DNA of 64,000 nt from Paenibacillus silviterrae (GTDB taxonomy: Bacteria; Bacillota; Bacilli; Paenibacillales; NBRC-103111): contig NZ_JASKUT010000002.1 of NCBI RefSeq assembly GCF_030167925.1, positions 1,364,001 through 1,428,000 of the forward strand, read 5' to 3'. A model generated the notes under the pieces. That model was not told the DNA's origin. It did no database searches and saw only the letters and a program-made list of their open reading frames with translations. Position 1 is the first letter of the stretch. The number at the start of each line of letters is the position of its first letter. The position numbers and the translations under genes are program-made. Positions 18,683 through 28,600 of the stretch are shown piece after piece.

Positions 18683-20317
18683 TCAATGGATCTCTCGATG
18701 CTTGATCCGATCAATAAGGTAATCGGCCGTTCTTGCAGCAACAGCCATCACGGTATTGGTCGGATTGCCGCCGCCGGAGGTAACAAACAAACTGGCACTG
18801 CAAATAAACAAGTTCGGGATGTCGTGCGTCTGCCCAAAGCTGTTCGTGACAGAGGTTTCGGGATCATTACCCATACGGCATCCGCCCATCAGATGTGCCG
18901 TATCATTGGTGACATAGGCCGGGGTTCCCCCAGCCGCCCGGATAATATCTTCCATTTTTGAAACGGCATGGTCGATTAGCTTCAAGTCATTGGCTCCGTA
19001 AGTGAAAGAAACATGGGCCAGCGGCATGCCGTATTCGTCCTTTTCCTCCGCCAGCTCGACGCGGTTCGCAGAATCCGGAAGCACTTCACCGACGAGCGTA
19101 ATTCTATTGTAAAAGTTGTAATCCAGCATCGTCTCGCGCAATGCGCGCCCCCATAGCTTCTCTGAAGCGGAAATACCCTTGGCCATTTCCACCGGACGGG
19201 AGCCGTGTGCGTGAAGCGTATAGCCCCGCGCAAACCCCCGGTCAAGATCCGTTTCATAGAACTCCTGTGTGGTTGCGAGAACCGGCGTGCCCTTGTATAG
19301 GCGGATTTCCTCCGGGAATTTGCCGTATACATCGTTACTGCTGTGAACGAGTATGGATTTGCCTACCCAGCCGCTTGAATTGGCCAATCCGTCGGGAAAC
19401 AGAGCGTTGGCGGAGTTCAACAGAAGGCGCGGCGTCTCGATGACGAAATTGGCCAAGATGACGATACGGGCTTTTTGTTCATAGGTTTTCCCTTCATGGA
19501 CAAACGTGACACCGGTTGCCCGGCCTTCCAGGTTGACAAGAACTTGAGTCACCATGCTATCGGAAATCACTTCCGCGCCGAGCTGAATCGCTTTCGGGAT
19601 ATGATGAACCAACGTGCTGAATTTGGCATTCGGCATGCACCCTTGATTACAAAATCCTCGGTTGATGCATGGAGGCCGCCCGTCGAACGGCGCAGAATTA
19701 ATGGCTAGAGGTGCCACCACACTTCGAATGCCAAGCTTCTCACAGCCGATCCGAAAGATTTCCGCGTTCGCACTAATGGGCTCGCGTTCGGGATAAGGAT
19801 ACGGGCCGTGAAAAGAGCCCCACGGAAAATGCTTCGGTCCGGATACGGCGATTTCTTTTTCGATTTGTTGATAGTAGGGCTCGAGGTCTTGATAGGTAAT
19901 CGGCCAATCCTCCCCCACGCCGTCCATCGTTTTCGTGCGAAAATCACTCTCATGAAAGCGAAGAAATACACCGGTAAAATGAGTCGTGCCGCCCCCAACG
20001 CCCCTGCCGGAATTATTATGGCCGAGCTTAAGCGGGTTGCCGCCGCTCACGATCCGTGTGTCCTGCCAGCCCAGGTGGGTCATCGACAGCTCATCGCTGG
20101 CGAAATCCGTTTGCGGATTCCAGAATGGGCCAGCCTCGATCACGACCACCTTAAGACCGGCTTTACTCAATTCATATGCCAGTACACCTCCGGCAGCACC
20201 GGCTCCGACAATACAGATGTCCGCATCATCTTGATATTTACGTTGTTTCAGGCTGCTGCTCCGGTGATTCAAGTAATGATCCGTATGATGTGTAACGGAA
20301 TCGCGGCTAGTTCCCAT
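18683..20317 (-). CDS. GMC oxidoreductase, gluconate 2-dehydrogenase large-subunit-like
   Basis: 544-aa flavoprotein related to the FAD subunit of membrane gluconate/2-ketogluconate-type dehydrogenases. FAD motif DADICIVGAGAAGG at about 31-44, then VVVIEAG; C-terminally HLMGGCRMG and GGGNPTNTVMAVAARTADY, the GMC-C catalytic His and Asn regions. ATG at 20317 follows GGGAGG and overlaps the upstream subunit-3-like gene by 11 bp, so the two are coupled. It forms a three-gene operon with 20307-20915 and 20918-21364. No cytochrome c subunit is encoded nearby. The substrate is a polyol, aldose or sugar acid by family; not resolvable further. Confidence 0.84.
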   Translation of the reverse strand: MGTSRDSVTHHTDHYLNHRSSSLKQRKYQDDADICIVGAGAAGGVLAYELSKAGLKVVVIEAGPFWNPQTDFASDELSMTHLGWQDTRIVSGGNPLKLGHNNSGRGVGGGTTHFTGVFLRFHESDFRTKTMDGVGEDWPITYQDLEPYYQQIEKEIAVSGPKHFPWGSFHGPYPYPEREPISANAEIFRIGCEKLGIRSVVAPLAINSAPFDGRPPCINRGFCNQGCMPNAKFSTLVHHIPKAIQLGAEVISDSMVTQVLVNLEGRATGVTFVHEGKTYEQKARIVILANFVIETPRLLLNSANALFPDGLANSSGWVGKSILVHSSNDVYGKFPEEIRLYKGTPVLATTQEFYETDLDRGFARGYTLHAHGSRPVEMAKGISASEKLWGRALRETMLDYNFYNRITLVGEVLPDSANRVELAEEKDEYGMPLAHVSFTYGANDLKLIDHAVSKMEDIIRAAGGTPAYVTNDTAHLMGGCRMGNDPETSVTNSFGQTHDIPNLFICSASLFVTSGGGNPTNTVMAVAARTADYLIDRIKHREIH

Positions 20318-20915
20318 CTCTTTTGGCCTCCCAAGGATCGGTTAAACCCAGCTCCGAACGGACATACCCCCGAGGATAGGCAGGACCCGCGTACCCGATT
20401 TCCGACCAAATGAAGGGATGCGAGTAATACGCCGCCACAGCCTCAGCGAACAGCTTATCCCTGAAATCTTCCAATGAGACCCCATGCGGGCCTAGGTTCG
20501 AAGATATATCTCCCTGCATGAAACGGCTGACGGCTTGGTTTTGGGCTTCATCATCTAGAGCTGTAAACGCCCCGCCATACCGTTCTCTGCAAGCTTGATC
20601 GAATTGAGCAAGCCCTTCGCGAAGCAGAATGGATTGCTGTGGCACTCCAGCCTTACGTTCAGACTCGCCTATTCCTGCATGTAAGCTTTTGTCGAAATGA
20701 TGAACCACGTAGGCCATCACCGCATCGCGCCGGTCATCGAGCAGGATCGAGCAAAGCAGGGATAACGTTTCCGCTTCTTGCGGGTTGAAAAATCGATAGG
20801 AATAAAACGAATCAGTCTCCAACCGCTTCTTGACAATTTCCCTCGTGTGGGGATCCCAATGCTCCTCCTGGTCCAAAACATCAAACTCAGGATAATGAGC
20901 CTTATACTCGGACAT
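20307..20915 (-). CDS. Gluconate 2-dehydrogenase subunit 3 family protein
   Basis: About 202-aa partner subunit of the GMC dehydrogenase (PF13618 type), carrying the typical RFFNPQEAETLSLLCSILLDD and a C-terminal FIWSEIGYAGPAYPRGY. In classical enzymes this subunit has a Tat signal and escorts the FAD subunit across the membrane; none is visible here, so the complex is probably cytoplasmic. The start is ambiguous: ATG at 20921 overlaps the previous stop as ATGA, while ATG at 20915 has the G-run 6 nt upstream and is preferred. Middle gene of a three-gene operon. Confidence 0.8.
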   Translation of the reverse strand: MSEYKAHYPEFDVLDQEEHWDPHTREIVKKRLETDSFYSYRFFNPQEAETLSLLCSILLDDRRDAVMAYVVHHFDKSLHAGIGESERKAGVPQQSILLREGLAQFDQACRERYGGAFTALDDEAQNQAVSRFMQGDISSNLGPHGVSLEDFRDKLFAEAVAAYYSHPFIWSEIGYAGPAYPRGYVRSELGLTDPWEAKRDGN

Positions 20916-20917
20916 CT

Positions 20918-21364
20918 TCATCCCCCCCAATACAATGCAATCAGCCCAAGCAAGCTTAAGGCGGATATCAAAGCGGGCAAAGTAAGCGGAGGGCCGGTCA
21001 TGAAATTGCGAAGCTCATAGCCTCCTACGCGTTCACCTACACCATGGATATGCATGTATGAGCCGTAGGCTCCTGCCAGGATACCGACGGACAGCAGTAC
21101 TGTCAGTAGATTTAGCAGCCAGTTAACATGGTAATAGGTAAAGAGAAGTATGCTCAAACCGAACAGCGGAGTGGCGATCACAGGAATCCACATCGACCAA
21201 TGCCGGAAATTTTGACGATAATGGAATAACGTGACCTGCACAAAAACAACAAGGAATAACAAACCCGTCGCAAGAAGAAAAACGCGATCCTGCGTCCATC
21301 CGTTCCAACCCAAATCCATCACCATCCACGATTGTTTTTCATACAAGTTGTAGGATTCCTCCAT
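20918..21364 (-). CDS. Four-TM membrane protein in the GMC dehydrogenase operon
   Basis: 148-aa integral membrane protein with about four hydrophobic helices (near 28-48, 60-78, 84-104 and 124-146) and conserved-looking polar pieces HYRQNFRHWSMW and YMHIHGVGERVGGYELRNF between them. It is not a family I can name. His residues in the loops and TM edges could in principle bind haem or quinone, but no cytochrome motif is evident. It precedes the two dehydrogenase subunits with overlapping stops, so a role as membrane anchor or electron acceptor is plausible by context only. The ribosome site at the ATG (21362-21364) is weak. Confidence 0.6.
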   Translation of the reverse strand: MEESYNLYEKQSWMVMDLGWNGWTQDRVFLLATGLLFLVVFVQVTLFHYRQNFRHWSMWIPVIATPLFGLSILLFTYYHVNWLLNLLTVLLSVGILAGAYGSYMHIHGVGERVGGYELRNFMTGPPLTLPALISALSLLGLIALYWGG

Positions 21365-21426
21365 TTGGTAATTTCATGCAGAATTCCTAAGAGGAAAGTT
21401 CAAAAAATTAGGGGTAACGGTAAAAC

Positions 21427-21458
21427 GAAAAAAAGCCTGGAGTATCTACTCCGGGCTC
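21427..21458 (-). terminator. Terminator of the polysaccharide utilisation operon (after GH88)
   Basis: On the minus strand AGCCCGGAGTA and TACTCCAGGCT form a stem of about 10 bp with a GA loop, followed by TTTTTTTCGTTTT; 50 bp after the GH88 stop. Confidence 0.87.
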
Positions 21459-21507
21459 AATTCGTGATTTGTATTCAAATGCACCGCCGACTCCGTAAAG
21501 CTTTCTC

Positions 21508-22659
21508 CTAACCCCTTTCGTACCAATACCCGGGAATCCTTTTTTCCATGCGAAGCAGCGCTTCCAAATAGTAATAGTCGCCCCAGATGATATAATCATC
21601 AGGTCCCAGGTTGCCGCGGACATAGTAGGAGCCGTGCTGCAGGATTCCCTCCGCCTCCGGCTGATCCCGGGTGGAATAGTTCTCATACAAGGATCGCATG
21701 GAGCGTTGAACAGCATCCCTAATGTCCTTGTATTCCTGATCGGCCTGCCCAAGCTGCTCGAGGTGCTCCAGCAGCTCCAGCATCCCGCAGGCTGCAATGG
21801 CCGCGGCGGAGCTGTCGCGGTACGTTCCCTCCCCTTGGGTCACATCGAAGTCCCAGTACACCACGTGATCCTCCGGCATACGCTCGATAAAGTAGCGCGC
21901 CAGCCGCTTCGAGGTTTCCAAGTAGAGCGGATTTCCCGTATACCGGTAGCATAGAGCAAAGCCATAGATGCCCCAAGCCTGGCCCCGCGTCCAGGTGGAG
22001 CCATCGTGAAAGCCTTGATGCGTTCCGCCGCGAACTGGCTTGCCGTCCTCCTGATCGAAGTAAAAGGTATGATACGAAGAGTCGTCTCCCCGCACCAGGT
22101 ATCTCCGGCTCAGGTCCGCGTGCTTCACGGCGATCTCCTTATATTTGAGCTCGCCGGTCTGCTCCGAAGCCCAGAACAGAAGCGGCAAATTCATCAAGCA
22201 ATCGATGATGATCCGGCCCCCGTTCTCCGGATCCCCCTCGGGTCCCCAGGCTTGAATATACTGCCCCTTCGGACGCCACCGCTCCAGCAGCTTATCGGCC
22301 GCATCGAGAGCCAGACGCCTAGCCTCCTCGCTGCCTTCCACGATCCAGCCGGCCAAGGCCGAAGGACAGTAGAGGAAGCCGATGTCATGATGATTCAGAC
22401 TGACATTTCCGTCCAGCCGCCGCCGGAAATCATCGATTTGCCGGACGGCCGCATCCCTGAAGAACGTATCTCCCGTATACTCATAGCTGAGCCATACCAT
22501 TCCGGTGTAGAAGCCTTCGATCCAGTCCGTATTTTCCCGCCAGACGTAGTGCTTTTCGGAGCTGTCACCGTTCTTAATATGGGGGAAGAGATCGCCCCGG
22601 CGCAGCAAATTGTTTTTGATTTTCGAGATAGCGTCCTCGATAGCCGTAACGTAAGTCAT
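21508..22659 (-). CDS. GH88 unsaturated glucuronyl hydrolase
   Basis: 383-aa intracellular (alpha/alpha)6-barrel enzyme of family GH88, which hydrates and removes the 4,5-unsaturated uronic acid left at the non-reducing end by polysaccharide lyases. Motifs: WIEGFYTGMVWL, NHHDIGFLY with the catalytic-type Asp, GFHDGSTWTRGQAWGIYGF, DSSAAAIAA and GDYYYLEALLRM. ATG at 22659 has AAAGGAG upstream. No signal peptide. It is the last gene of the run that includes the PL8 lyase, exactly the enzyme pair needed to process glycosaminoglycan- or xanthan-type oligomers. Confidence 0.9.
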   Translation of the reverse strand: MTYVTAIEDAISKIKNNLLRRGDLFPHIKNGDSSEKHYVWRENTDWIEGFYTGMVWLSYEYTGDTFFRDAAVRQIDDFRRRLDGNVSLNHHDIGFLYCPSALAGWIVEGSEEARRLALDAADKLLERWRPKGQYIQAWGPEGDPENGGRIIIDCLMNLPLLFWASEQTGELKYKEIAVKHADLSRRYLVRGDDSSYHTFYFDQEDGKPVRGGTHQGFHDGSTWTRGQAWGIYGFALCYRYTGNPLYLETSKRLARYFIERMPEDHVVYWDFDVTQGEGTYRDSSAAAIAACGMLELLEHLEQLGQADQEYKDIRDAVQRSMRSLYENYSTRDQPEAEGILQHGSYYVRGNLGPDDYIIWGDYYYLEALLRMEKRIPGYWYERG

Positions 22660-22683
22660 TCGGTTTACTCCTTTTATCTGGTG

Positions 22684-23964
22684 TTATAGATGAATAGCTT
22701 CCAGCCGGTTTTCCTTCCGTGCCCGTTCGGCGGCAAATGCGATGGCATGACCGTAGATGGATTCCTCAAGCGCCGTGTAGGAAAGCGAAGGCTCCCTTCC
22801 TTGCAGCACTTGCACGAAATCCTCGACGAGGAGCAGGTCTCCTCCGCCATGACTGTCATTGGTCACGCTGCAATCGATTCGCCTTTCGTCATAATCCAAA
22901 CCGTGGGTTGTATTCGGTTTGCGGACCACGAAATAGCCGTCCTCCAGATTCCCTTGAATGTCGCCCTTGGTCCCCACGATATGTAGGGTACGATACGATT
23001 TCGCTGCGCCGCCGATCATATTATGAGTAGCCGTGGCCCCGTTCTCGAACTCCATCATCACGGATTGCCGGTCAACCACGTCATTATCGCTATGCCACAC
23101 GCATCGGCCGTAGGGACTCTCCCCCTTCAGGATGCGAACCTTTTCCTCATCCGTAAGCTGGACTCCCAAGTCGAAGTGGTCCCACACATGAAAATTCCAT
23201 TTGTCATTTTCGATATAATGCTTCTTTGCGGAATAGGGACATGTCGCTTCGATGCTGCAATCCAGCAAACACCTCTTCCCCGCTCCTTCCGGAGCATGCT
23301 CCGGCCTGAAATGGACCAGACCCCCGAAGCTCCCGACTCGTACGGGCTTCACCCCGTTCATTACCCAGGCAATAATATCCAGATCATGGCAGCATTTTTG
23401 CAGCAGCATGGGAGAGCCGCAAACCGCTTCGTTGTTCCATTTCCCCCTAACAAAAGATACCGCCATATGATGGTAGCTCACATGCTCCGCCGTTTGGATG
23501 TTGACGATCTCTCCGATTTCACCGGAGGCTATCGTCTTGCGGATGCCGGCATAGAACGGAGCGTACCGCAGCACGTGGCAGATCATGACAATCCTATGAT
23601 GTCGCTGCGCCGCCTCGCGCAATACGGCGATCTCGTCCATATGAATGCCTATCGGCTTCTCCAGCAGCACGTGATACCCCGCATCCAGAAGAGGCAGCGT
23701 CGTATCCACATGCAGACGATCCATCGTCCCGTTGATCGCCGCATCGGCAAGCTTAGGGGCTGCCGTCAACGCTTCCACGGAGTCGAAGCATTGTGATTCC
23801 GGAATGCCGTAGAGGGACGCCGCAAGTCTTCTTCGCTCCGTATCCGGGTCTGCGACACCTACGATCCTGAGGCGCTCCGGATGCTTTTTCGCATAGGAAG
23901 CATAAATCATGGCCCGCTGCCCTGCGCCTACAAGCACTGCAGTAACAGGCTGTAATAGTTTCAT
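22684..23964 (-). CDS. Gfo/Idh/MocA-family oxidoreductase
   Basis: 426-aa NAD(P)-dependent sugar-type dehydrogenase. N-terminal Rossmann fold with VTAVLVGAGQRAMIYA at 7-22 and VGVADPD; the family EKP motif appears as LEKPIGIHMDE near 100; CHDLDIIAWVMNG in the C-terminal domain resembles the conserved His-bearing helix. Several Cys and His (KRCLLDCSIEATCPYSAKKH) form an insertion seen in some sub-families. ATG at 23964 overlaps the DUF4091 stop as ATGA (coupled). It may act on a monosaccharide released by the lyase/GH88 pair; the substrate is not predictable. Confidence 0.83.
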   Translation of the reverse strand: MKLLQPVTAVLVGAGQRAMIYASYAKKHPERLRIVGVADPDTERRRLAASLYGIPESQCFDSVEALTAAPKLADAAINGTMDRLHVDTTLPLLDAGYHVLLEKPIGIHMDEIAVLREAAQRHHRIVMICHVLRYAPFYAGIRKTIASGEIGEIVNIQTAEHVSYHHMAVSFVRGKWNNEAVCGSPMLLQKCCHDLDIIAWVMNGVKPVRVGSFGGLVHFRPEHAPEGAGKRCLLDCSIEATCPYSAKKHYIENDKWNFHVWDHFDLGVQLTDEEKVRILKGESPYGRCVWHSDNDVVDRQSVMMEFENGATATHNMIGGAAKSYRTLHIVGTKGDIQGNLEDGYFVVRKPNTTHGLDYDERRIDCSVTNDSHGGGDLLLVEDFVQVLQGREPSLSYTALEESIYGHAIAFAAERARKENRLEAIHL

Positions 23965-25637
23965 GGACTGCTCAGCTCGCTCTCATAGGATAGTATCCGT
24001 CGATTCACTTTCTCTCTCACGGCTAATAGCCATTCATCTTCACGGGGATACACCTTGAACGTAAGAGGCGTATCCAATTCCTCTTCGATCAGCGCCAGCA
24101 CCTGTTCCCTGCCGATGTAACGCTCCAGCAGCTGTAACGCCCGCAAGTCCTGAAGGGCATCGTGAAATACAACAAGCCTCAGAGATTCGATCGGCCCCTC
24201 CGGACCGGGATAAACAACGAAGGCATCCCCGGAAGGGAAAGCAAGACCGCAATCGGTAACCCGGAACGGATCGATGAGCCTCTTGGAATACTGGCTGTAC
24301 CAAAAGTTAAAGCCCCAATGAAGAAAGCCTTTGATATCATATTTGTATAATTGGTAGCCTATGATCCGGTTTCGTGCCGACGCGTGCGCAAAGAAACGGT
24401 TCGAGACGTCAACAAACTGGGAATTACAGTAGTAAGTCCATAACCCAGTGACGTTTCGCTCAATAAATGGCTCGATGCGATCCAAGGCAGGTACCGGTGT
24501 CGGCACCACCCCCTTCTCGTAGAAGGCAATATCGGACAGGGCGTCGATTCTGGGGAAGCCCTTCAAATGTTCGTCGAGAATCCCGGCGGCGGAAGCATAC
24601 GCTTCCAAATGCGGTAGATGCGGCTCGTCGGAGACATGAAAGAAGACGAGCTTCTCCAGGCCGTTTTGCTTGATAAACGAAACCAGCTCAGGAAGAAAAC
24701 GGGCCAGGAAGCCCTTGTACTCGGGGCCGGAAGCATCCGTTTCCCAGCCGAAGAGCCTGCGGGCTTCCCCCTCCTGCCACCCGATGATTTTCGGAGCATG
24801 CTTCGCTCCCCACTGGGTAAACAAATGGGAAAACTCAAAGTACTCGATCCCTTTGCTTCTGCCAAGCTCCACCCAGCGCTTCAGTCTGTTGAAGCCAAAG
24901 GCATAGCCATCCTCCGTCAACGTAACGTCCACCAGCTGAACGGTCGGACGTTCTCCCCCGACTTGGGTATCGAGCGGAGGCGTAAACAGCGGGGTCAATA
25001 ACAGGTTGACCCCGTTCTTCACAGCCGTTTCGATGAATTCACCGATCAGCTCCCAATGCTTCTCGCTGAAGATGCCCACCCGGTAATACTCCGCAATGCA
25101 GTCCGCGTGAAACCATTCCGTGTGAAAAAGAGTTTGCTTGGGAAGCAGCGGCGGCAGCACCTCCAAATGAAAGGTTTCCTCGCTTAGCACCTCGCCCTCC
25201 GATGACTTGAACACAATGCGGATCGGGTGAAGACCGGCCGCAGACTGCTCGGTAAGCCGGACAGTAACCCATATCGCATGCCATTGTCCTCCCAATGCGG
25301 GTACTTCCTCCTGCCCTAACAAGGGATAGAGGGGATCCGGGTATAAGCCGGGCGTCGACCGCAGCACATAGCCGTCGTGATGATCCCTGACAGGATACTC
25401 CGAAGGCGCAAGTCCTACACGGCGAAGCGTTACGGCCTCCTGCAGGTCCGACTCTACCGAAACCCTCATATTGCGGATTCGCTCAGCGGCACGGTAGGCA
25501 ACCTGAAATGAAAAGGTTTCTTTCCGTAAGGCCGATGCTTTTGAGAAGACCGGCGAAGAAAGCTCCCCGTCGGCGAACACCTTGGCGAGAGCGCTTATCA
25601 ATCTTGTTTTCAAATGAATCCCATGGCTGCTGTTCAT
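23961..25637 (-). CDS. DUF4091-domain protein (GH123-like)
   Basis: 558-aa protein with an N-terminal beta-sandwich (about 1-170) and a TIM-barrel-like centre ending in a DUF4091 (PF13320) region: HVSDEPHLPHLEAY, TGLWTYYCNS, RNRIIGYQLYKYDIKGFLHW and DPFRVTDCGLAFPSGDAF. DUF4091 proteins include GH123 beta-N-acetylgalactosaminidases, where an Asp-Glu pair is catalytic; DEP here is a candidate. No signal peptide. ATG at 25637 follows AAGGAG, 11 bp after the lyase. In this locus it may trim an N-acetylhexosamine from imported oligosaccharides, which would point to a glycosaminoglycan-like substrate; this is inference. Confidence 0.72.
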   Translation of the reverse strand: MNSSHGIHLKTRLISALAKVFADGELSSPVFSKASALRKETFSFQVAYRAAERIRNMRVSVESDLQEAVTLRRVGLAPSEYPVRDHHDGYVLRSTPGLYPDPLYPLLGQEEVPALGGQWHAIWVTVRLTEQSAAGLHPIRIVFKSSEGEVLSEETFHLEVLPPLLPKQTLFHTEWFHADCIAEYYRVGIFSEKHWELIGEFIETAVKNGVNLLLTPLFTPPLDTQVGGERPTVQLVDVTLTEDGYAFGFNRLKRWVELGRSKGIEYFEFSHLFTQWGAKHAPKIIGWQEGEARRLFGWETDASGPEYKGFLARFLPELVSFIKQNGLEKLVFFHVSDEPHLPHLEAYASAAGILDEHLKGFPRIDALSDIAFYEKGVVPTPVPALDRIEPFIERNVTGLWTYYCNSQFVDVSNRFFAHASARNRIIGYQLYKYDIKGFLHWGFNFWYSQYSKRLIDPFRVTDCGLAFPSGDAFVVYPGPEGPIESLRLVVFHDALQDLRALQLLERYIGREQVLALIEEELDTPLTFKVYPREDEWLLAVREKVNRRILSYESELSSP

Positions 25638-25648
25638 GACTGCTCTCC

Positions 25649-28600
25649 TTAGTCCAGCGCTTGTATAAACCGTATCAGCAGGTCGGCATGCGCTTCCGTG
25701 AGCTTATTGCCCCTAAGTGCCCGAACCTCTTGTATCAGCGCATCGTACTGCTTTTTCTCCAGCTTTCCGTTCATGGATTGGATCAGTCCGAATTCACCCG
25801 GTCCCGATACCCACCCGCGGATCAGACTGCTCACAGCTTCCCTGGTCACCCGAATCGTAACGACTGCCTCCGCCGTGCTTTGATTTCCCGCCGCATCGGA
25901 AGCGTATGCGGAAATCCTGTGTTCACCCGGAATCAGCTGGTACGCCGGGGACTGAAGCAGCGGCGCTTCACAGGAGCTGTACGTCACACCAGAGACGGTG
26001 TCGGTTGCCCTGCAGGTAACCTTGACCGGCTGATCCACCGTGTATTCCCCTGCTCCCTCCAGCCGGATGACCGGAGGTGTCTTATCGACGAGGAAGACGC
26101 CTGCGTAGGCCGACTCCTCCTTGCTGCCGTAAGCATCCTCAGCCGTGACAAGAATATTCCGATACTCGCCCTCCGGAAGCTCGGCTCCGCTCCAGGAAAA
26201 TTCCACATTAGGCAGGGCAGGCTCTGTCCGTGGCGGGACCTCCAGTACTACGTACTTCTGTATCCCGCCTACAGCGGCCGTTACTTTCACCTTATCCCCG
26301 TCCGCATCCCACACCTTGGCACGAATGCTGTAGACGGATGCTGCATTGCCTGTTTGCACGGATGCCCCATCGTTACTAACGGATACATGCGTCCCTGTGG
26401 ATGGGTTATACACACTCACGGTGACGCTGACCTCGCGAGCCTTCCTCCCTGCCGGATCCTGAACGTTATAACTTAGCGTGTAATCGCCGACTTTGGATGT
26501 ATCCACGTTTCCTTCCACCGTGACCCAGGAGGTCACATCGCCGAAAGAAACGCTTTCCGCTTTATATTCGGGCGCCTGGAACGCCTGAAATAATGGCCAG
26601 CTCAGCTTCTGTCCGCCGCCCACGGTGATGACCGGATTCAACGTCTCCAGTAAACCGCCGGGGTAAACCTTCAGATTATCCATATAAAAGGTGCCCGAGC
26701 CTCCTGTGGCGGTAGAAGCCGCGAAGCCGGCGAAATGGGATACCGAATAACGGAAACCTTGATCGATCACCTTCAGTTCGCCGTTGACATACAGGGAAAA
26801 GCGATTTGTCACCGGGTCCGCAATGATTTTAAAGCGATACCAAGTGTTTTCACTATACGGCTGTATGACGGTATCTCCACCTGATGAATTCTTATACGTG
26901 AAAACGTGACGATTATTAATATTGGAAGACATCACCGTAATCCCGTTCGTGCCGGCTTGATCCTTCAGATTCCAAGAATGGAAGGTGCTGTACGATGGAA
27001 GCATCACATCAAATTCCGCAACAACCGGACCGTATTGGGTGAAAAAGGTTTTCGTTGCGACGGAAGCGCGGCTGTTGCTGTCTTCGAATTTCAAGCTTTT
27101 ATCCGCTGCCGTCGGCGTCTCGCTTATCGTGATGGGGCCGCCGCGTGCGTCCAGCACATAGCCGGACGGAGATTGGCCGCTGGGCTCGCGGTTGTAATCG
27201 TCGTCGATCAAATATTCATACGGATAGATTTTCACGTTGTCTGTATAGACCGTCCCCGTCTCTTCCACACCTGAAGACACTAGGAATCCGGAAACCTCGG
27301 GTAGAGGATACTGCAGCTCCAGCTCGGCTGCCTTCCTGCCGTCGAAGAAGACCGAGTAACGGTTCTTGGCTGCGTCAACCATCATTTTGACAGAATGCCA
27401 GGTGTTCGGAGCCATGTTGCCCACGACCTCATGGGACCCTGCGGCGCCTTGGACGATCAGCCCAACTTTAGAACCTTGAATCGTTGCCGCTGACACACCG
27501 GACTCTCCTTGCAAACTCCAGGAGAATCCATCGGACTCCTCGGACAGCAGGATATCAAACTCAACAGCCGTTCTCTTTGCGGGCAGGAACGATTTTTGCG
27601 CTGAAACCGTCGCGCTGGAGCTTGTGTCGTGCAGCTTGAGACTTCCGCCTGACGCTCCCGGTGCAGCGGCAATGACGGCAGAACCGCCTTCCGTGCGGAG
27701 AGTATACCCACGCGGCTCCGCTCCCGTTGCCTCATGATCGAAGCTGTCTTCAGCCCAGACGGTAAACGGATAGACGACTACGTCATCCAGGTAGTGAACG
27801 CCCGTTCCCGAAGTACCTGTGGAGGCGGAGAAGTTGTTCAGCGAGGCTACCGGCTTCCTGAACGGGACCCCGCTTGCCCTCAGGCTGCCGTTTACGTAAA
27901 TATTCGCTCGGTCGGTTACCGGATCGGCTAGAATCGCAATCGTATACCAGACCTGCGGCGAGTAAGGCTGAAGGACGGTATCACCTCCGGCTGAGTTTTT
28001 AAATATGAGATTGCCCCCGCTCGTCATTACCGTAACTGCATTCACCGTCCCGTCCCCTTGCAGGTTCCAGGAATGGTAGCTGCTTGCTGCCGGCAGCATG
28101 ATTCTGAATTCCGCCCGGACGGGCTCCGACTGCGAGCCGATCGGCTTGGTAGCGACGACCGCTAGGCTGCCTGCGGTATCGGTTAGCTTCATGCTTTTGT
28201 CGGAGGCATCCGGCACCTCGGCAATGGCGATCGTTCCGCCTGTAAGATCAAGCGTGTATCCGGGCGGCGGCTCGCCTGAAGCGGATGTGTTAAAATCATC
28301 GCGGATGAGATAAGCATTGGCATCAAGCGTCACAGCCCTTACCGTTTCGCTCATGGCGGATCGGAGACCGGCCGGGTCGAAGGCGGCTACCGAATAGCTG
28401 TAGCTTGTATTCGGCGCTAAGCCGGTATCCTGGAACGAAGGCGAATAGACAACGCCGATCTTCACTCCGTTCCTGAACACCTCATAGCCGGCCACACTGG
28501 AGTTATCGGTGGAAGGCAACCAGCTCAGCCGAATCTCGCTCTTCGATACCGGTGCCGCCGACAGCTGCGCCGGTGTGCTTGGAGGCAACTGATCCGCAGC

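Noticed and set aside
23023..23796. 257-codon plus-strand open frame
   Set aside because: Antisense to the Gfo/Idh/MocA gene; no motifs.
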